From: Flavobacteriales bacterium
Lineage (GTDB): Bacteria > Bacteroidota > Bacteroidia > Flavobacteriales_F > PHOS-HE28
Assembly: GCA_020635695.1 (NCBI GenBank)
Contig: JACJZH010000003.1
Coordinates: 390,460-454,459 of the forward strand
Direction: 5' to 3'
DNA length: 64,000 nt
Shown: in pieces, positions 50,378 through 59,691 of the stretch
Numbering within the stretch: the stretch's first letter is position 1
Layout of the letters: every line of letters begins with the position of its first letter
Notes under the pieces: generated by a model
Database searches by the model: none
The model's input: only the letters and a program-made list of their open reading frames with translations
Told to the model about the DNA's origin: nothing
Translations under genes and position numbers: made by a program

Positions 50378-52353
50378 GCTTGCGCCGGGCCGCTCTGCTG
50401 TTCGTGCTGCTCGCGGGCACGGTCCAGGCTCAGACCGACTCGCTCTGGCGCGTGTGGAACAGCTCCACCCAGCCGGACAGCGCCCGCCTTCAAGCCATCC
50501 AAACGCTCGCCTGGCGGGCGGTCTTCGAGCGACCGGACAGCGGCATGGTCCTGGCCCGGCTGCAGCTGGAACTGGCCGACCGCACTGGCGACGATCGCGC
50601 CCGCTACGAGGCCCACACCACCCTGGCCGTGGGCAGCAGCATGAAGAGCGACTTCCCCGCTGCGCTGGAGCACCTGGAGGAATGCTTGAGCATCGCCCGG
50701 CACATGGGCGACCGGAAACGCGAGGCCAACACGCATAGCAACCTGAGCAACGTGTACCGCAGCCTGGGCGACCTGCCCACGGCGCTGGGCCAGTTGCAGC
50801 AGAGCCTGAAGATCGACGAAGCGCTCGGGAACCAGGAAGGGCTTGCGGGCACCTACAACAACATCGGCAACGTACACACCGAGCTGCGCGACCTGCCCCA
50901 GGCCCTGGCCAACTACGAGCGTAGCGCGGAGCTGTACCGGGACTTGGACAACACCAAGGGCCGCGCTCAGGCGCTCATGAACCTGGGCGTGACCCACCTG
51001 GACCTGGGCGAACGGGAAAGGGCGATGGAGGAATTCACGGAAAGCCTCTCCCTCTACCGCACCATGGGGCGCAAGCTGGAGATGGGCATCGCCTTCAACA
51101 ACCTGGGCCGCACCTACGGTGAACTGGGCCGCGACACAGAGGCCTTCGCCGCGCTGGATTCCGCGCACACGCTCTTCACCCGCATGGACAACGGCCGCCA
51201 GCTGGCCCGCAACCTGTACCACCGCGGAAGCCTACTGCTGGAGCGGGGGCTGGCGGGAAAGGCCCGGGAGGCCTGCGCCGAAGGACTGCGCATCGCACGG
51301 GAACTTGGGTTGGACCTGCAACGCAAGGAATGCAGCGAGTGCCTGATGAAGGCCTACGAAGCGTTGGGCGACCTGGGCAACGCGTTCCGTGCCCAGAAGG
51401 AGTTCATGGAGGTGCGCGACTCGCTGGACCAGCGGAACAATGCCAGGGAGGTGCTGCGCCTGGACCTCCAACGGCAGTTCCAGCAGCAGCAGATCGCCGA
51501 CAGCCTGGACGCCGAGCGCGCCCGCTTCGCCCTGGAACTGGCGCACCGCGAAGAGCTGGGACGCGAACAACAGCGGCGCAACCTCCTGCTGGGCGGCGGG
51601 ATCCTGATGTTGGTCCTGGCCGGCGGGTTGTGGAACCGGCTACGCTACACCCGGCGTTCGCGGGCCGCCATCGCGAAGGAGAAGCAGCGCAGCGACGACC
51701 TGCTGCACAACATCCTGCCGGAGGAGGTGGCGACGGAACTGAAGGAGAAGGGGCACGCCGAAGCCCGCCACCTCGACGAGGTCACCGTGCTGTTCACCGA
51801 CCTGAAGGGCTTCACGCAGTTGAGCGAGCAGCTTTCACCGGCGGAACTGGTCGCTGAGCTGGACACCTGCTTCAAGGCCTTCGATGCGATCGTGGACGAG
51901 CACGGCATCGAGAAGATCAAGACCATCGGAGACGCGTACATGGCCGCAGGCGGAGTGCCCGAACCGCGTCCGGGGTCCGCGTTGGCCACGGTGCGTGCGG
52001 CATTGGCCATGCAGGCCTTCATGGAGGAACGCCACCGGAGCCGGTCCGCTCAGGGGCTGCCGGCCTTCCGCATGCGGGTGGGCTGTCACACCGGCCCCGT
52101 GGTGGCGGGCATCGTGGGCAGCCGCAAGTTCCAGTACGACATCTGGGGCGACACCGTGAACACCGCCAGCCGCATGGAGAGCAGCGGCGAGGTGGGCCGG
52201 GTGAACATCAGCGCGGCCACCCATGCCCTGCTGAAGGACGAGCCGGGCCTGCGCTTCACGGCACGCGGCCTGGTGGAGGCCAAGGGCAAGGGGGCGGTGG
52301 AAATGGTCTTCGTGGACCCGGCCACCCCTCGACCGATGGTGATCAGCTCTTGA
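50374..52353 (+). CDS. TPR sensor-adenylate cyclase (class III)
   Basis: 659-aa protein in the order signal peptide (to about 20), periplasmic TPR repeats (about 25-330), coiled coil, one transmembrane helix (about 402-425, NLLLGGGILMLVLAGGLW), then a class III cyclase domain (about 467-640). The catalytic domain has the metal Asp in VTVLFTDLKGFTQ, Lys in IKTIGDAYMAAGG and Asp in YDIWGDTVNTASRM. Lys plus Asp favour ATP over GTP as substrate. TPR examples are LGDLPTALGQLQQSLKIDEALG and LRDLPQALANYERSAELYRDLDN. It would make cAMP in response to an envelope signal. ATGA overlap with GGGP synthase. Confidence 0.9.
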   Translation: MSLRRAALLFVLLAGTVQAQTDSLWRVWNSSTQPDSARLQAIQTLAWRAVFERPDSGMVLARLQLELADRTGDDRARYEAHTTLAVGSSMKSDFPAALEHLEECLSIARHMGDRKREANTHSNLSNVYRSLGDLPTALGQLQQSLKIDEALGNQEGLAGTYNNIGNVHTELRDLPQALANYERSAELYRDLDNTKGRAQALMNLGVTHLDLGERERAMEEFTESLSLYRTMGRKLEMGIAFNNLGRTYGELGRDTEAFAALDSAHTLFTRMDNGRQLARNLYHRGSLLLERGLAGKAREACAEGLRIARELGLDLQRKECSECLMKAYEALGDLGNAFRAQKEFMEVRDSLDQRNNAREVLRLDLQRQFQQQQIADSLDAERARFALELAHREELGREQQRRNLLLGGGILMLVLAGGLWNRLRYTRRSRAAIAKEKQRSDDLLHNILPEEVATELKEKGHAEARHLDEVTVLFTDLKGFTQLSEQLSPAELVAELDTCFKAFDAIVDEHGIEKIKTIGDAYMAAGGVPEPRPGSALATVRAALAMQAFMEERHRSRSAQGLPAFRMRVGCHTGPVVAGIVGSRKFQYDIWGDTVNTASRMESSGEVGRVNISAATHALLKDEPGLRFTARGLVEAKGKGAVEMVFVDPATPRPMVISS

Positions 52354-52410
52354 TCCTTTGTTGAGCGGAAGTTGTTCTTGCCGGACAGGATGAAAATTGA
52401 TCCGGTCGCA

Positions 52411-53058
52411 TCAGGAAGCGTTCATTCCTCCGGGGAATGCTCGTCGCACCGCGTCCTGCCGCGAATGCACCTGCAACTTCTCATAGATGCCGCGCACATG
52501 GGTGCGCACCGTGTTGAGGCCCATCCCATGCTTCGCCGCGATCTCCTTGTACATCAGTCCAGCCGCCAATCCGTCCAGCACCTCCTGTTCACGATCCGTG
52601 AGCTGCTCATGGCGGATCGCGGGCGCAACTGCTGCGTGCATGGAGGTCACCACCATGCGGGCGATCGCCGGGGTCATGGGTGAACCGCCGCGGTGGATGT
52701 CGCACACGGCATCCGCAAGTTCAACACCCGGCGCGCTCTTGACAAGGTAACCGGTCGCACCAGCGCAAAGGGCCTGGAAGATGTAAGTCGGATTCTCGAA
52801 CACCGTGCTCATCAGGAATTGCATCGCCGGTTTCAAGGGCTTGGCCTGGCCGACGCAATCAACGCCACTGGTCCCTGGCATGCTGATGTCCATGATCACC
52901 ACATCAGCGTCCAACGCAGGAAGCGCCTGCAGGAAGGCATCGCCATTGCGGTAGGAGGCGACCACCTCGATGCGCGGATCGGCGCTGAGCGATGCGGAGA
53001 TGATCGCGCGCAGCGTGTTGTCGTCCTCAACAATGATCGTCCGTACAGGTTTGCCCAT
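52411..53058 (-). CDS. NarL/FixJ-family response regulator
   Basis: 215-aa regulator. The receiver (about 6-125) has the acidic pair EDD at 11-13 and phospho-acceptor Asp57 in VVIMDISMPG; a Lys in TGYLVKSAPG completes the pocket. The LuxR-type HTH (about 145-210) has LTDREQEVLDGLAAGLMYKEIAAKHGMGLNTVRTHVRGIYEKL. The start at 53058 gives the normal receiver N-terminus. It lies 38 bases after the TPR histidine kinase gene, and the two form a two-component system. The 57 bases between its stop and the cyclase gene show nothing notable. Confidence 0.93.
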   Translation of the reverse strand: MGKPVRTIIVEDDNTLRAIISASLSADPRIEVVASYRNGDAFLQALPALDADVVIMDISMPGTSGVDCVGQAKPLKPAMQFLMSTVFENPTYIFQALCAGATGYLVKSAPGVELADAVCDIHRGGSPMTPAIARMVVTSMHAAVAPAIRHEQLTDREQEVLDGLAAGLMYKEIAAKHGMGLNTVRTHVRGIYEKLQVHSRQDAVRRAFPGGMNAS

Positions 53059-53096
53059 GACCACGGACACCAAGGTAATTCGACGAAGCCACTGGG

Positions 53097-54959
53097 TCAG
53101 AGCTTCCCGGAGGCACGGACACATGTACCCTGTCCTGGAGCCGCATTCACTTCCAACTTGCCGGAAAGTGAAGCGATGCGCTCGCGCATGTTCGGCAGAC
53201 CCCGGCCCTCCATCGCGTCCGGGTCGAAACCTGAACCGTCATCCTGGACCTCGAATTGAAAGTGTTCCGGACCCAGCTCCAACGCGATGTGAACGTGCTG
53301 TGCCTTGGCGTGCTTCAGTGCATTGTGCGCGGCTTCCCGGACCACGAGGTAGATGGCACGACGCGCATCCGGAGTGAGCGGGGCAACGGGTCCGCTGGTG
53401 CGCAGATCAAGATGTAGCTGGGTTGTGGAACCCATGAACATCCGCGTGAGTTGATCCCGAACATGGTCCAGAAGTCCCTGAGCGGTGTCAGCCCCTGGAT
53501 CCACGGCCCACACCACATCGTTCAGGCCTTCCTTGAGCGACCGCGCCTCCATGCTCAACGCTTCAAGAGACACCTCGTTGGGCAGCGCATTCTCCGGGCT
53601 GCCGCGAAGCAGATCGCCCATCAACGCCAGTTTAGTGAGGTTCCCGCCAAGCTCGTCGTGGATGTCACGTGCGATCCTGGTGCGCACCGCCTCGGCCTCG
53701 CGCTCACGCTCCGTACGGACCAGCTGTTCCTGGGTGGCCACCAACCGTTGATTGGTCCGCCCCAGTTCCGCTGCGAAACGCTTGCCTCTTCGAACTGCGC
53801 GGAACAGGAGTACACCGGCGATCAGCAGAACCACGCAGGCGATCGACGCGATGATCAACACACGACGCTGGGCGGAAAGCGCGGCGGCGGTGGCTTGCTG
53901 TTCGGCCTTCATTGTGATGCGCTCCTGGAAAGCGGCCGTGCGACGAGCCTCGTCTATGCCCAGGTGCAACTTGATCTCGGTCAACGCCGTATCGGCGGCC
54001 ATGCGGCTTGCGCGCAGATCGCCCAACCTGTGATACGCGGTGGACTGAAGTTGTGCGATGGCATATCGACCCGCATGCAGTCCGTGAGCCACTGCAAAGC
54101 TGTCCGCTCGCTGCAGGTAGGGCAACGCATCTTCCGATCGATCGAGCGCCATGAGATAACGCGCCTCCATCAATTCCATGCGACTGGTATTGATGCCGGA
54201 GGGTTCCGCACCGAAGGATTCGCGCGCCCGCAGCAGATGGAACGCAGCGGAATCAAGGTCCCCTGCTTCCATGTGGATGCGGAAACAGCCGTCGTGCGCA
54301 TCGAACGCGGTGATCGGGGCGCGGTCCTGTATGCGAAGGGTGATCGCCTTGCGCCATAGCAACAGCGCACTGTCAGGCGCATTGGCCCGGTACAGCTGTT
54401 GGGCGAGCTCGCTGTAGGCCTGGGCAAGCGGTACCTTTCCATTCTTCGGGGTCAAGGCCAGGCAACGGCGCGCCCATTCCAGTGCACGTTGGTTGTCCTC
54501 GATCATGGCGCATTGCAATGAAAGGTGCTGGCATGCACCAGCCGCCTGAACGCTATCCCCGATCTCCAGCGCAGTACTGTACATGCGCTCGCTGTTGTGC
54601 ATCGCGGATTCGAGATCGCCTTGGTAGGTCAGCGCATCGCCCAGCAGTCCGTAACTGTCGATCAGGTGCCTGCTCACCCGATCCCGCACTTTGCCCACGG
54701 AGAGCTTCTCGCGATCAGCCTCGGCTACGGCCACCGCACGGCGAAGCACATCGATCTGCCTATCGATCTGCAGGCGCATGCTGAAGATCACGGCCAGCCG
54801 GTTCATCTGTACCAGGCCGGTGGTATCGCCGGGGGCGTGCTCGTGCTCCCACGCGTCGACCACACGGAGCAGGCTATCCGTGTTGGTCCGCTGCGCGAAG
54901 GCCTCCAGCCCGAAGAGCACGGAGCCGAACAGGAACAACAGGCGGAGCGCGCGGATCAT
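53097..54959 (-). CDS. TPR sensor histidine kinase (HisKA_3 type)
   Basis: 620-aa kinase. A signal peptide (MIRALRLLFLFGSVLFGLEAFAQ) is followed by periplasmic TPR-like repeats (about 50-340), one transmembrane helix (about 367-388, VLIIASIACVVLLIAGVLLF), a coiled coil, and the NarX-type kinase core with His434 in RTRIARDIHDELGGNL. The ATPase domain has Asn546 in REAAHNALKHAKA and the G-box QDDGSGFDPDAMEGRGLPNMRERI. The architecture (signal, TPR, helix, effector) parallels the nearby adenylate cyclase. Partner regulator downstream. Divergent from the S74 gene. Confidence 0.92.
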   Translation of the reverse strand: MIRALRLLFLFGSVLFGLEAFAQRTNTDSLLRVVDAWEHEHAPGDTTGLVQMNRLAVIFSMRLQIDRQIDVLRRAVAVAEADREKLSVGKVRDRVSRHLIDSYGLLGDALTYQGDLESAMHNSERMYSTALEIGDSVQAAGACQHLSLQCAMIEDNQRALEWARRCLALTPKNGKVPLAQAYSELAQQLYRANAPDSALLLWRKAITLRIQDRAPITAFDAHDGCFRIHMEAGDLDSAAFHLLRARESFGAEPSGINTSRMELMEARYLMALDRSEDALPYLQRADSFAVAHGLHAGRYAIAQLQSTAYHRLGDLRASRMAADTALTEIKLHLGIDEARRTAAFQERITMKAEQQATAAALSAQRRVLIIASIACVVLLIAGVLLFRAVRRGKRFAAELGRTNQRLVATQEQLVRTEREREAEAVRTRIARDIHDELGGNLTKLALMGDLLRGSPENALPNEVSLEALSMEARSLKEGLNDVVWAVDPGADTAQGLLDHVRDQLTRMFMGSTTQLHLDLRTSGPVAPLTPDARRAIYLVVREAAHNALKHAKAQHVHIALELGPEHFQFEVQDDGSGFDPDAMEGRGLPNMRERIASLSGKLEVNAAPGQGTCVRASGKL

Positions 54960-55072
54960 CCTTCAAATGTCGCACAGGTGGGCTTGGCGACCACGGGATC
55001 CTCCTCGCATCAAGATGTTAGGGAGAGTGACACTCCTCCGGATTCCATTTGTACACGCCAAAAGTCTCCGCC

Positions 55073-56728
55073 ATGATCGTCCGTCACCTTCTCCTCCTGC
55101 TCTTGATCACGATCACATCAGCCCATGCCAGCGCCCAAGCCCCGGCATTGATGAACTACCAGGCTGCAGCCCGGGATGGCGGCGGCGTGTTGCTGGTGAG
55201 CACCGCGCTCACCGTGCGTTTCACCGTGCGGACCGGAAGCGCCAACGGCACCAACGTTTACCGCGAAACGCATGGCGTGACCACCAACGCGTACGGCGTG
55301 TTCAACGCGCAGGTGGGCGGCGGCACGGTGGTGAGCGGCAGTTTCGCCGGGATCGACTGGGGCGGGAACAGCCATTGGCTGCAGGTGGAGGTGAACCCAG
55401 GTGGCGGGTATGTGGATCTGGGCGCAGAACAAATGGTGAGCGTGCCGTATGCCAAGTATGCGGAGAGCAGCGGCGGTGGATCAAGCGGTTGGGGACTGAC
55501 CGGCAATTCGGGTACGGATCCCACCACGGACTTCATCGGCACGAATGATGCACAACCCCTGGTCTTCAAGGTGAACGGGGTCGAAGCCGGCAGGATCGGG
55601 CTGGTCGGCTCGGGGAACACCAGCCTTGGCGCCAGCTCACTTGCCGCGAATACCACCGGTACCAGCAACACGGCCATGGGAAGCGGTGCCTTGCAGTTCA
55701 ACTCCTCCGGCGAACACAACACGGCGGTCGGTACCGGTGCTCTGTACGTGAACACGGCAAGCGGGAATACAGCGATCGGCTCTTTGGCATTGGCGGCCAA
55801 CGGGAGCGGGGTCGGGAACACGGCAGTAGGAAATTCAACCCTTTTCACGAACACCACCGGCTACGGGAATTCAGCGCTGGGTGACCATGCTCTGGAATTC
55901 AACAACGGTGATCAGAACACCGCGATCGGTTCCGAGGCACTCCGCATCAACTCGACAGGGCAAGGCAATTGTGCGATCGGGTCCCTCAGCTTACGGTACA
56001 ATAGCACTGGATCGCAGAACACCGGGATCGGCAGGTACGCGCTGTTGAACAACTCCATTGGCGCTGATAATGTGGCGATCGGTGTTCAATCACAATACCA
56101 GAACACGACAGGAACCTTCAATACGACCATTGGGAATTTCGCTCTGACCAATAATCTGATCGGCGACGACAATGTGTCAGTTGGCTGGGGTTCCGGAACC
56201 ACATCCAGCTTCACGAACACGATCAACATCGGCAACTATGGATACCTCAACGCTTTCGGCAACCAGGCGTTCATCGGGAACCTGAGTACCATTTGGAACG
56301 GGGGGAACGTCACGTGGTCCACCTACTCGGATGAACGCGTGAAGACCGATGTGCGCGACGACGTACACGGTCTGGATTTCATCACACGCCTGCGACCGAT
56401 CACCTATCACCGCGACATCGACCGACAGGCCGAACTCACCGGGAACAAGCCCACACGCGACTTTCCAGAGAAGTACGACATCGAACGGATCAAATTCAGC
56501 GGCTTCCTGGCGCAGCAGGTGGAGCACGCAGCACAGGAGGTCGGGTACGAATTCAGCGGCGTTACCCCACCACCGAACGATAACCAACTGTACACCGTGA
56601 GCTACGAGCAGTTCGTGGTGCCACTGGTGAAGGCCGTGCAGGAGCAGCAGGACATGATCCTGGAACTCCAAGCCGAGGTCGAGGCGCTGCGCCAGTTGCT
56701 CGGGACCATGAAGAACGGAAAGCCATGA
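55073..56728 (+). CDS. Secreted YadA-head-like repeat protein with S74 chaperone domain
   Basis: 551-aa protein. A signal peptide (MIVRHLLLLLLITITSAHASAQ) leads to a fibre-type N-terminal domain (about 25-130, NYQAAARDGGG, GGNSHWLQVEVNPGGGYVDLG), then 12 repeats of an NTAxG motif at 16-17-residue spacing (182-367), the pattern of trimeric beta-roll adhesin heads. The C-terminal peptidase_S74 intramolecular chaperone (about 415-551) carries the Ser419/Lys424 dyad in YSDERVKTDV, then LDFITRLRPITYHRD and a coiled coil. In phage tailspikes this domain drives trimer folding and cuts itself off. The next gene overlaps by ATGA. Confidence 0.88.
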   Translation: MIVRHLLLLLLITITSAHASAQAPALMNYQAAARDGGGVLLVSTALTVRFTVRTGSANGTNVYRETHGVTTNAYGVFNAQVGGGTVVSGSFAGIDWGGNSHWLQVEVNPGGGYVDLGAEQMVSVPYAKYAESSGGGSSGWGLTGNSGTDPTTDFIGTNDAQPLVFKVNGVEAGRIGLVGSGNTSLGASSLAANTTGTSNTAMGSGALQFNSSGEHNTAVGTGALYVNTASGNTAIGSLALAANGSGVGNTAVGNSTLFTNTTGYGNSALGDHALEFNNGDQNTAIGSEALRINSTGQGNCAIGSLSLRYNSTGSQNTGIGRYALLNNSIGADNVAIGVQSQYQNTTGTFNTTIGNFALTNNLIGDDNVSVGWGSGTTSSFTNTINIGNYGYLNAFGNQAFIGNLSTIWNGGNVTWSTYSDERVKTDVRDDVHGLDFITRLRPITYHRDIDRQAELTGNKPTRDFPEKYDIERIKFSGFLAQQVEHAAQEVGYEFSGVTPPPNDNQLYTVSYEQFVVPLVKAVQEQQDMILELQAEVEALRQLLGTMKNGKP

Positions 56729-57210
56729 GGGCGCTCTGTGCCACGATCTGCCTGCTCTTGTTCCTTACCACTCCTGCGCAGGTGGTGCTGGAGCGGAGCC
56801 TGCTCTGCTCTTGGGGCTCCATCAGCACTGCAGGAAGCATCTCATTGGAAGCTACACTGGGTGATCTAGTGGTGAGCTCGGCGGTCAGCCCATCATTATT
56901 GGCCACTCAGGGATTTCAGCAGACCCATCCGGACATCACTACCAGTCTTCCAAATGAACACCCTTCGGACATCGGCGTGTTCCCCAACCCGACACCTGAT
57001 CGGTTGACGATCATGCTACCGGAACTCCTTGCAGGCGTGGCGCAGTTCGCCCTCTTCGATGCTTCCTGTCGGTCGGTCCAGATAGCGGCCCAACGCATGG
57101 ATGACCGCTTCCTGATCGACCTGTCCGCCCTATCCTCCGGCAACTACTTCCTGCGCATCCTTCGCGACCTTGAACCACCCACCACCATCAAGATCATGAA
57201 ACAGGAATGA
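56725..57210 (+). CDS. Small secreted protein with type IX sorting domain
   Basis: 161-aa protein. A signal peptide (MRALCATICLLLFLTTPAQ) is followed by a short beta segment with SLEATLGDLVVSSA and then a type A type IX sorting domain (about 85-161): IGVFPNPTPDRLTIML, FALFDASCRSV, LSALSSGNYFLRIL and the end IKIMKQE. The domain targets export across the outer membrane through the type IX system. The body is too small for an enzyme. ATGA overlap with the S74 gene suggests that they are made together and may form one surface structure. Confidence 0.82.
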   Translation: MRALCATICLLLFLTTPAQVVLERSLLCSWGSISTAGSISLEATLGDLVVSSAVSPSLLATQGFQQTHPDITTSLPNEHPSDIGVFPNPTPDRLTIMLPELLAGVAQFALFDASCRSVQIAAQRMDDRFLIDLSALSSGNYFLRILRDLEPPTTIKIMKQE

Positions 57211-57264
57211 GCGATCCGCTTCTTCCAACAACAACATCGGCATCCCACTTCAGACCCAGTGAAC

Positions 57265-58461
57265 ATGAACGCACGCTACGTGATCATCGCTGCTTTCACT
57301 CTTTCGGCCACAGTCCAACTCAGCGGGCAATCCTATGCCGATCGCATCATCTATTCGCGCCTGGAAGCCAACCACGCCAGTATGCGATTGAGCGATGGCG
57401 CAGGCCTGGATACGATGCTTATCGACAGTGCCACCGTGCCGCAATTGGTCATGGACGGGCGCTACCTGCTCTACTTGAGCAATACGCTGATCAACGGATC
57501 CGCCAACAACCTGCTTTCAGGCGGCCAATGGAACCGGCGCACCTTGGCCACAGGCAATGATGTCACGCTCTACAACAGCACCGACTTCACGCAAGGCTAC
57601 GACCTCTTCCTCAGCGACAGCACTTCGGCAGTGGCGTACGCCTGCAACATCTTCAACAACAATTTCGACAACACCTCCGTGCTCGGCACCATCACCACCG
57701 ACTGTAACGACGACTTTCCGCGCATCCGCCAGAGCGATGAGCTGATCGTCGGCCACAACGTCTTCAGCTCGTTGTTCACAGTGCAACGCGATGGCACTGG
57801 GCGAACAGCGGTCCCCAACACCGTACAGTACGACATGTGGCCCACCTGGTCCCCCGATGGGGAGTGGATCCTGTTCGGCAGAAGTAACTCGACCTACTCC
57901 CCGGCGGACTATGCCTTGAATGTGGTGAACTACTTCAAGATCAAGCAGAACGGGGACAGTCTGACCAAGTTGACGTGGAACGCGCCGAACGACATGGCCA
58001 CCTTCACCGGCAATCCGATCTGGACGGACAACGGCGAAAGCTTCATCGCCGCAGGCACCTTGAACGGCCGGTACGGTCTGATGGAGATCGCGGCGGATGG
58101 AAGTATGTACGCGGATACCATACCAACAGCCTTGGGCGGTCCGATCTATTACCTCACGGGTACGCCACAGCCCCGGCTTTCGATCAGCATAAAGGAACGG
58201 CGCGCGGCGGCCCCGGCAATCCTTCTCGGACCGAATCCCGCCACCGGACAGGTCGTGGTCCTCTGGACAGACGCTCCCACGATCCTCCAAGAAGTACGCA
58301 TAATGGATGCAACGGGAAGAACGCTCCAGGTCGTCCGGGGCTTCAAGCCAGCCGTGGATCGGTTGGATGTGAGCGACCAGGTATCCGGTCTCTACATGGT
58401 CCAAATCCGGACGACAGACGGTGCAACACACACCGAGCGGCTGGTGGTAGCGGGTCGGTGA
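57265..58461 (+). CDS. Secreted WD40/PD40-like beta-propeller protein with type IX sorting domain
   Basis: 398-aa protein. A signal peptide (MNARYVIIAAFTLSATVQLSGQ) leads to a TolB-like beta-propeller (about 25-305) with PD40 motifs such as YDMWPTWSPDGEWILFGRSN and FTGNPIWTDNGESFIAAG. The C-terminal sorting domain (about 318-398) has LLGPNPATGQVVV, EVRIMDATGRTLQVV and GLYMVQIRTTDGATHTERLVVAGR. It is 54 bases after the previous type IX cargo gene and probably in the same operon. The GTG at 57259 lies two codons upstream; the ATG at 57265 is preferred. The binding partner of the propeller is unknown. Confidence 0.85.
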   Translation: MNARYVIIAAFTLSATVQLSGQSYADRIIYSRLEANHASMRLSDGAGLDTMLIDSATVPQLVMDGRYLLYLSNTLINGSANNLLSGGQWNRRTLATGNDVTLYNSTDFTQGYDLFLSDSTSAVAYACNIFNNNFDNTSVLGTITTDCNDDFPRIRQSDELIVGHNVFSSLFTVQRDGTGRTAVPNTVQYDMWPTWSPDGEWILFGRSNSTYSPADYALNVVNYFKIKQNGDSLTKLTWNAPNDMATFTGNPIWTDNGESFIAAGTLNGRYGLMEIAADGSMYADTIPTALGGPIYYLTGTPQPRLSISIKERRAAAPAILLGPNPATGQVVVLWTDAPTILQEVRIMDATGRTLQVVRGFKPAVDRLDVSDQVSGLYMVQIRTTDGATHTERLVVAGR

Positions 58462-58510
58462 TCGACCTGCAAGTCTCACCGGTCCAATGGGAATGGACAG
58501 CGGAAGCCGG

Positions 58511-59473
58511 TCATTCCACCAGCAGCCGCGCGGTCAACACGCCCTGAGCACCGCGCAGCACCACCGCATGCAGGCCGGGGGCCAGCCCACGCAGATCGAG
58601 GTTCACCAGACCCTGGGCATCGTTCCATGTATGCTCACGCACGACACGACCGGAGGCGTCGAGCACCTGCACCTGGGCCCGGCCCTGCCAACCGTCCACG
58701 CGCAGGGTCGCCTGGTCGTGGGCCGGGTTGGGATATACCTGCAACTGCCGGGCTGCGTGAGTCTCGGGAAGCCCCAGCACCGTACCTGAACGGAGTCCTT
58801 CGTAAGCTGCATCGGTGAACGTGGACCCGTCCACGCTGATCAATTCAACACCGTCGCAGTACACGTTCAGGTGACCGCCGGGCATGCCGTCGCCGCCGGC
58901 ATCGTTCAGTTCCACTCCAAAGCAGGCGCCCGGTGGCAGGGTCACCCAATGGCTTTCGATGCTGCTCCCGGTCGCATAGGGCCCGCCTTCGGCCACCACC
59001 TGCCCCAGGTCATTGCGGATCAGCCAGGTGGTCTCGCCCGGCTGGGCATCGGTGAGCACCTCCACCTCCACGGTCTGCTGACCACAAGTGCTGGCGGCTC
59101 CGCTCACGGTGAACTGGAGCACATTGCCGGTGGTGTCCTGGTCAGGATTACCGTTCACGGAGATGATGCGGAACTCCAGCACATCGCCGGCCGTGGCGGC
59201 CACCGTGGGGAAGGCCGGTTGCCGCTCCTCGTTCGTCACGGCCGCGATGGCCAGCTGCCAGTCGAAGGAGTTCTCCATCACCCCGTTCTTCCAGGTCTCC
59301 ACCACGCAGCTGTTCATGGCCTGCGCACCTGCGTTCTGGATCCGAAGCACCGGCGTCACCGAATCCACGCAGGGGTAGCGCAGGCCGCGGTACGCCACGA
59401 TGCGGGCATCATAGTCGTTCTGGGCGGAAGCGAGGAAGGGTGTGAGGAACGCGAGAAGGAAGAGGAAGCGCAT
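58511..59473 (-). CDS. Secreted beta-sandwich protein with type IX sorting domain
   Basis: 320-aa protein. A signal peptide (MRFLFLLAFLTPFLASAQ) is followed by two immunoglobulin-like or CARDB-like segments (about 20-220, with TPVLRIQNAGAQAMNSCVVETWKNG and CFGVELNDAGGDGMPGGHLNVYCDG). The type A sorting domain (about 240-320) has LQVYPNPAHDQATLRV, VQVLDASGRVVREHTW and LAPGLHAVVLRG. The promoter TAGGTTTG lies 22 nt upstream. The gene converges with the beta-propeller gene. No catalytic motif; probably a surface or matrix protein. Confidence 0.85.
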   Translation of the reverse strand: MRFLFLLAFLTPFLASAQNDYDARIVAYRGLRYPCVDSVTPVLRIQNAGAQAMNSCVVETWKNGVMENSFDWQLAIAAVTNEERQPAFPTVAATAGDVLEFRIISVNGNPDQDTTGNVLQFTVSGAASTCGQQTVEVEVLTDAQPGETTWLIRNDLGQVVAEGGPYATGSSIESHWVTLPPGACFGVELNDAGGDGMPGGHLNVYCDGVELISVDGSTFTDAAYEGLRSGTVLGLPETHAARQLQVYPNPAHDQATLRVDGWQGRAQVQVLDASGRVVREHTWNDAQGLVNLDLRGLAPGLHAVVLRGAQGVLTARLLVE

Positions 59474-59495
59474 GGCCGGACGGTTGGTTCGCGAG

Positions 59496-59503
59496 CAAAC
59501 CTA
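59496..59503 (-). promoter_or_regulatory. -7 element for the beta-sandwich type IX cargo gene
   Basis: The minus strand reads TAGGTTTG, a full TAnnTTTG match, 22 nt before the start at 59473. Confidence 0.6.
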
Positions 59504-59545
59504 CCGGTGGTAAGGCTGGCGGGCAATAGAACGTTGGTTAGGGTT

Positions 59546-59691
59546 TCACCACCGCACCACCACCCCGACCAGCACGTTCCGCGGCGCCTGGGGGTATAGG
59601 CCCACGAACTCCTGCCGCGTGCCGCCCTCTACGAAGCTGTAGCTCCAGCCGTTGTTCTCGTACAGCTCGTTGAAGAGGTTCCGCACCGTGA
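59546..59691 (-). pseudogene. C-terminal remnant of a second TonB-dependent receptor
   Basis: Read on the minus strand, this encodes about 48 residues ending at a normal stop (TVRNLFNELYENNGWSYS, FVEGGTRQEFVGLYPQ, APRNVLVGVVVRW). It is close to the last 48 residues of the intact receptor at 61175-63556 (three amino-acid differences counted). By my alignment the DNA differs at about 16 of 146 positions, and most of these changes are silent. So it is the 3' end of a once-functional paralogue, not a fresh copy. Homology stops abruptly near 59691, where AT-richer DNA begins; the remaining ~2.2 kb of the gene is gone. Confidence 0.85.
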
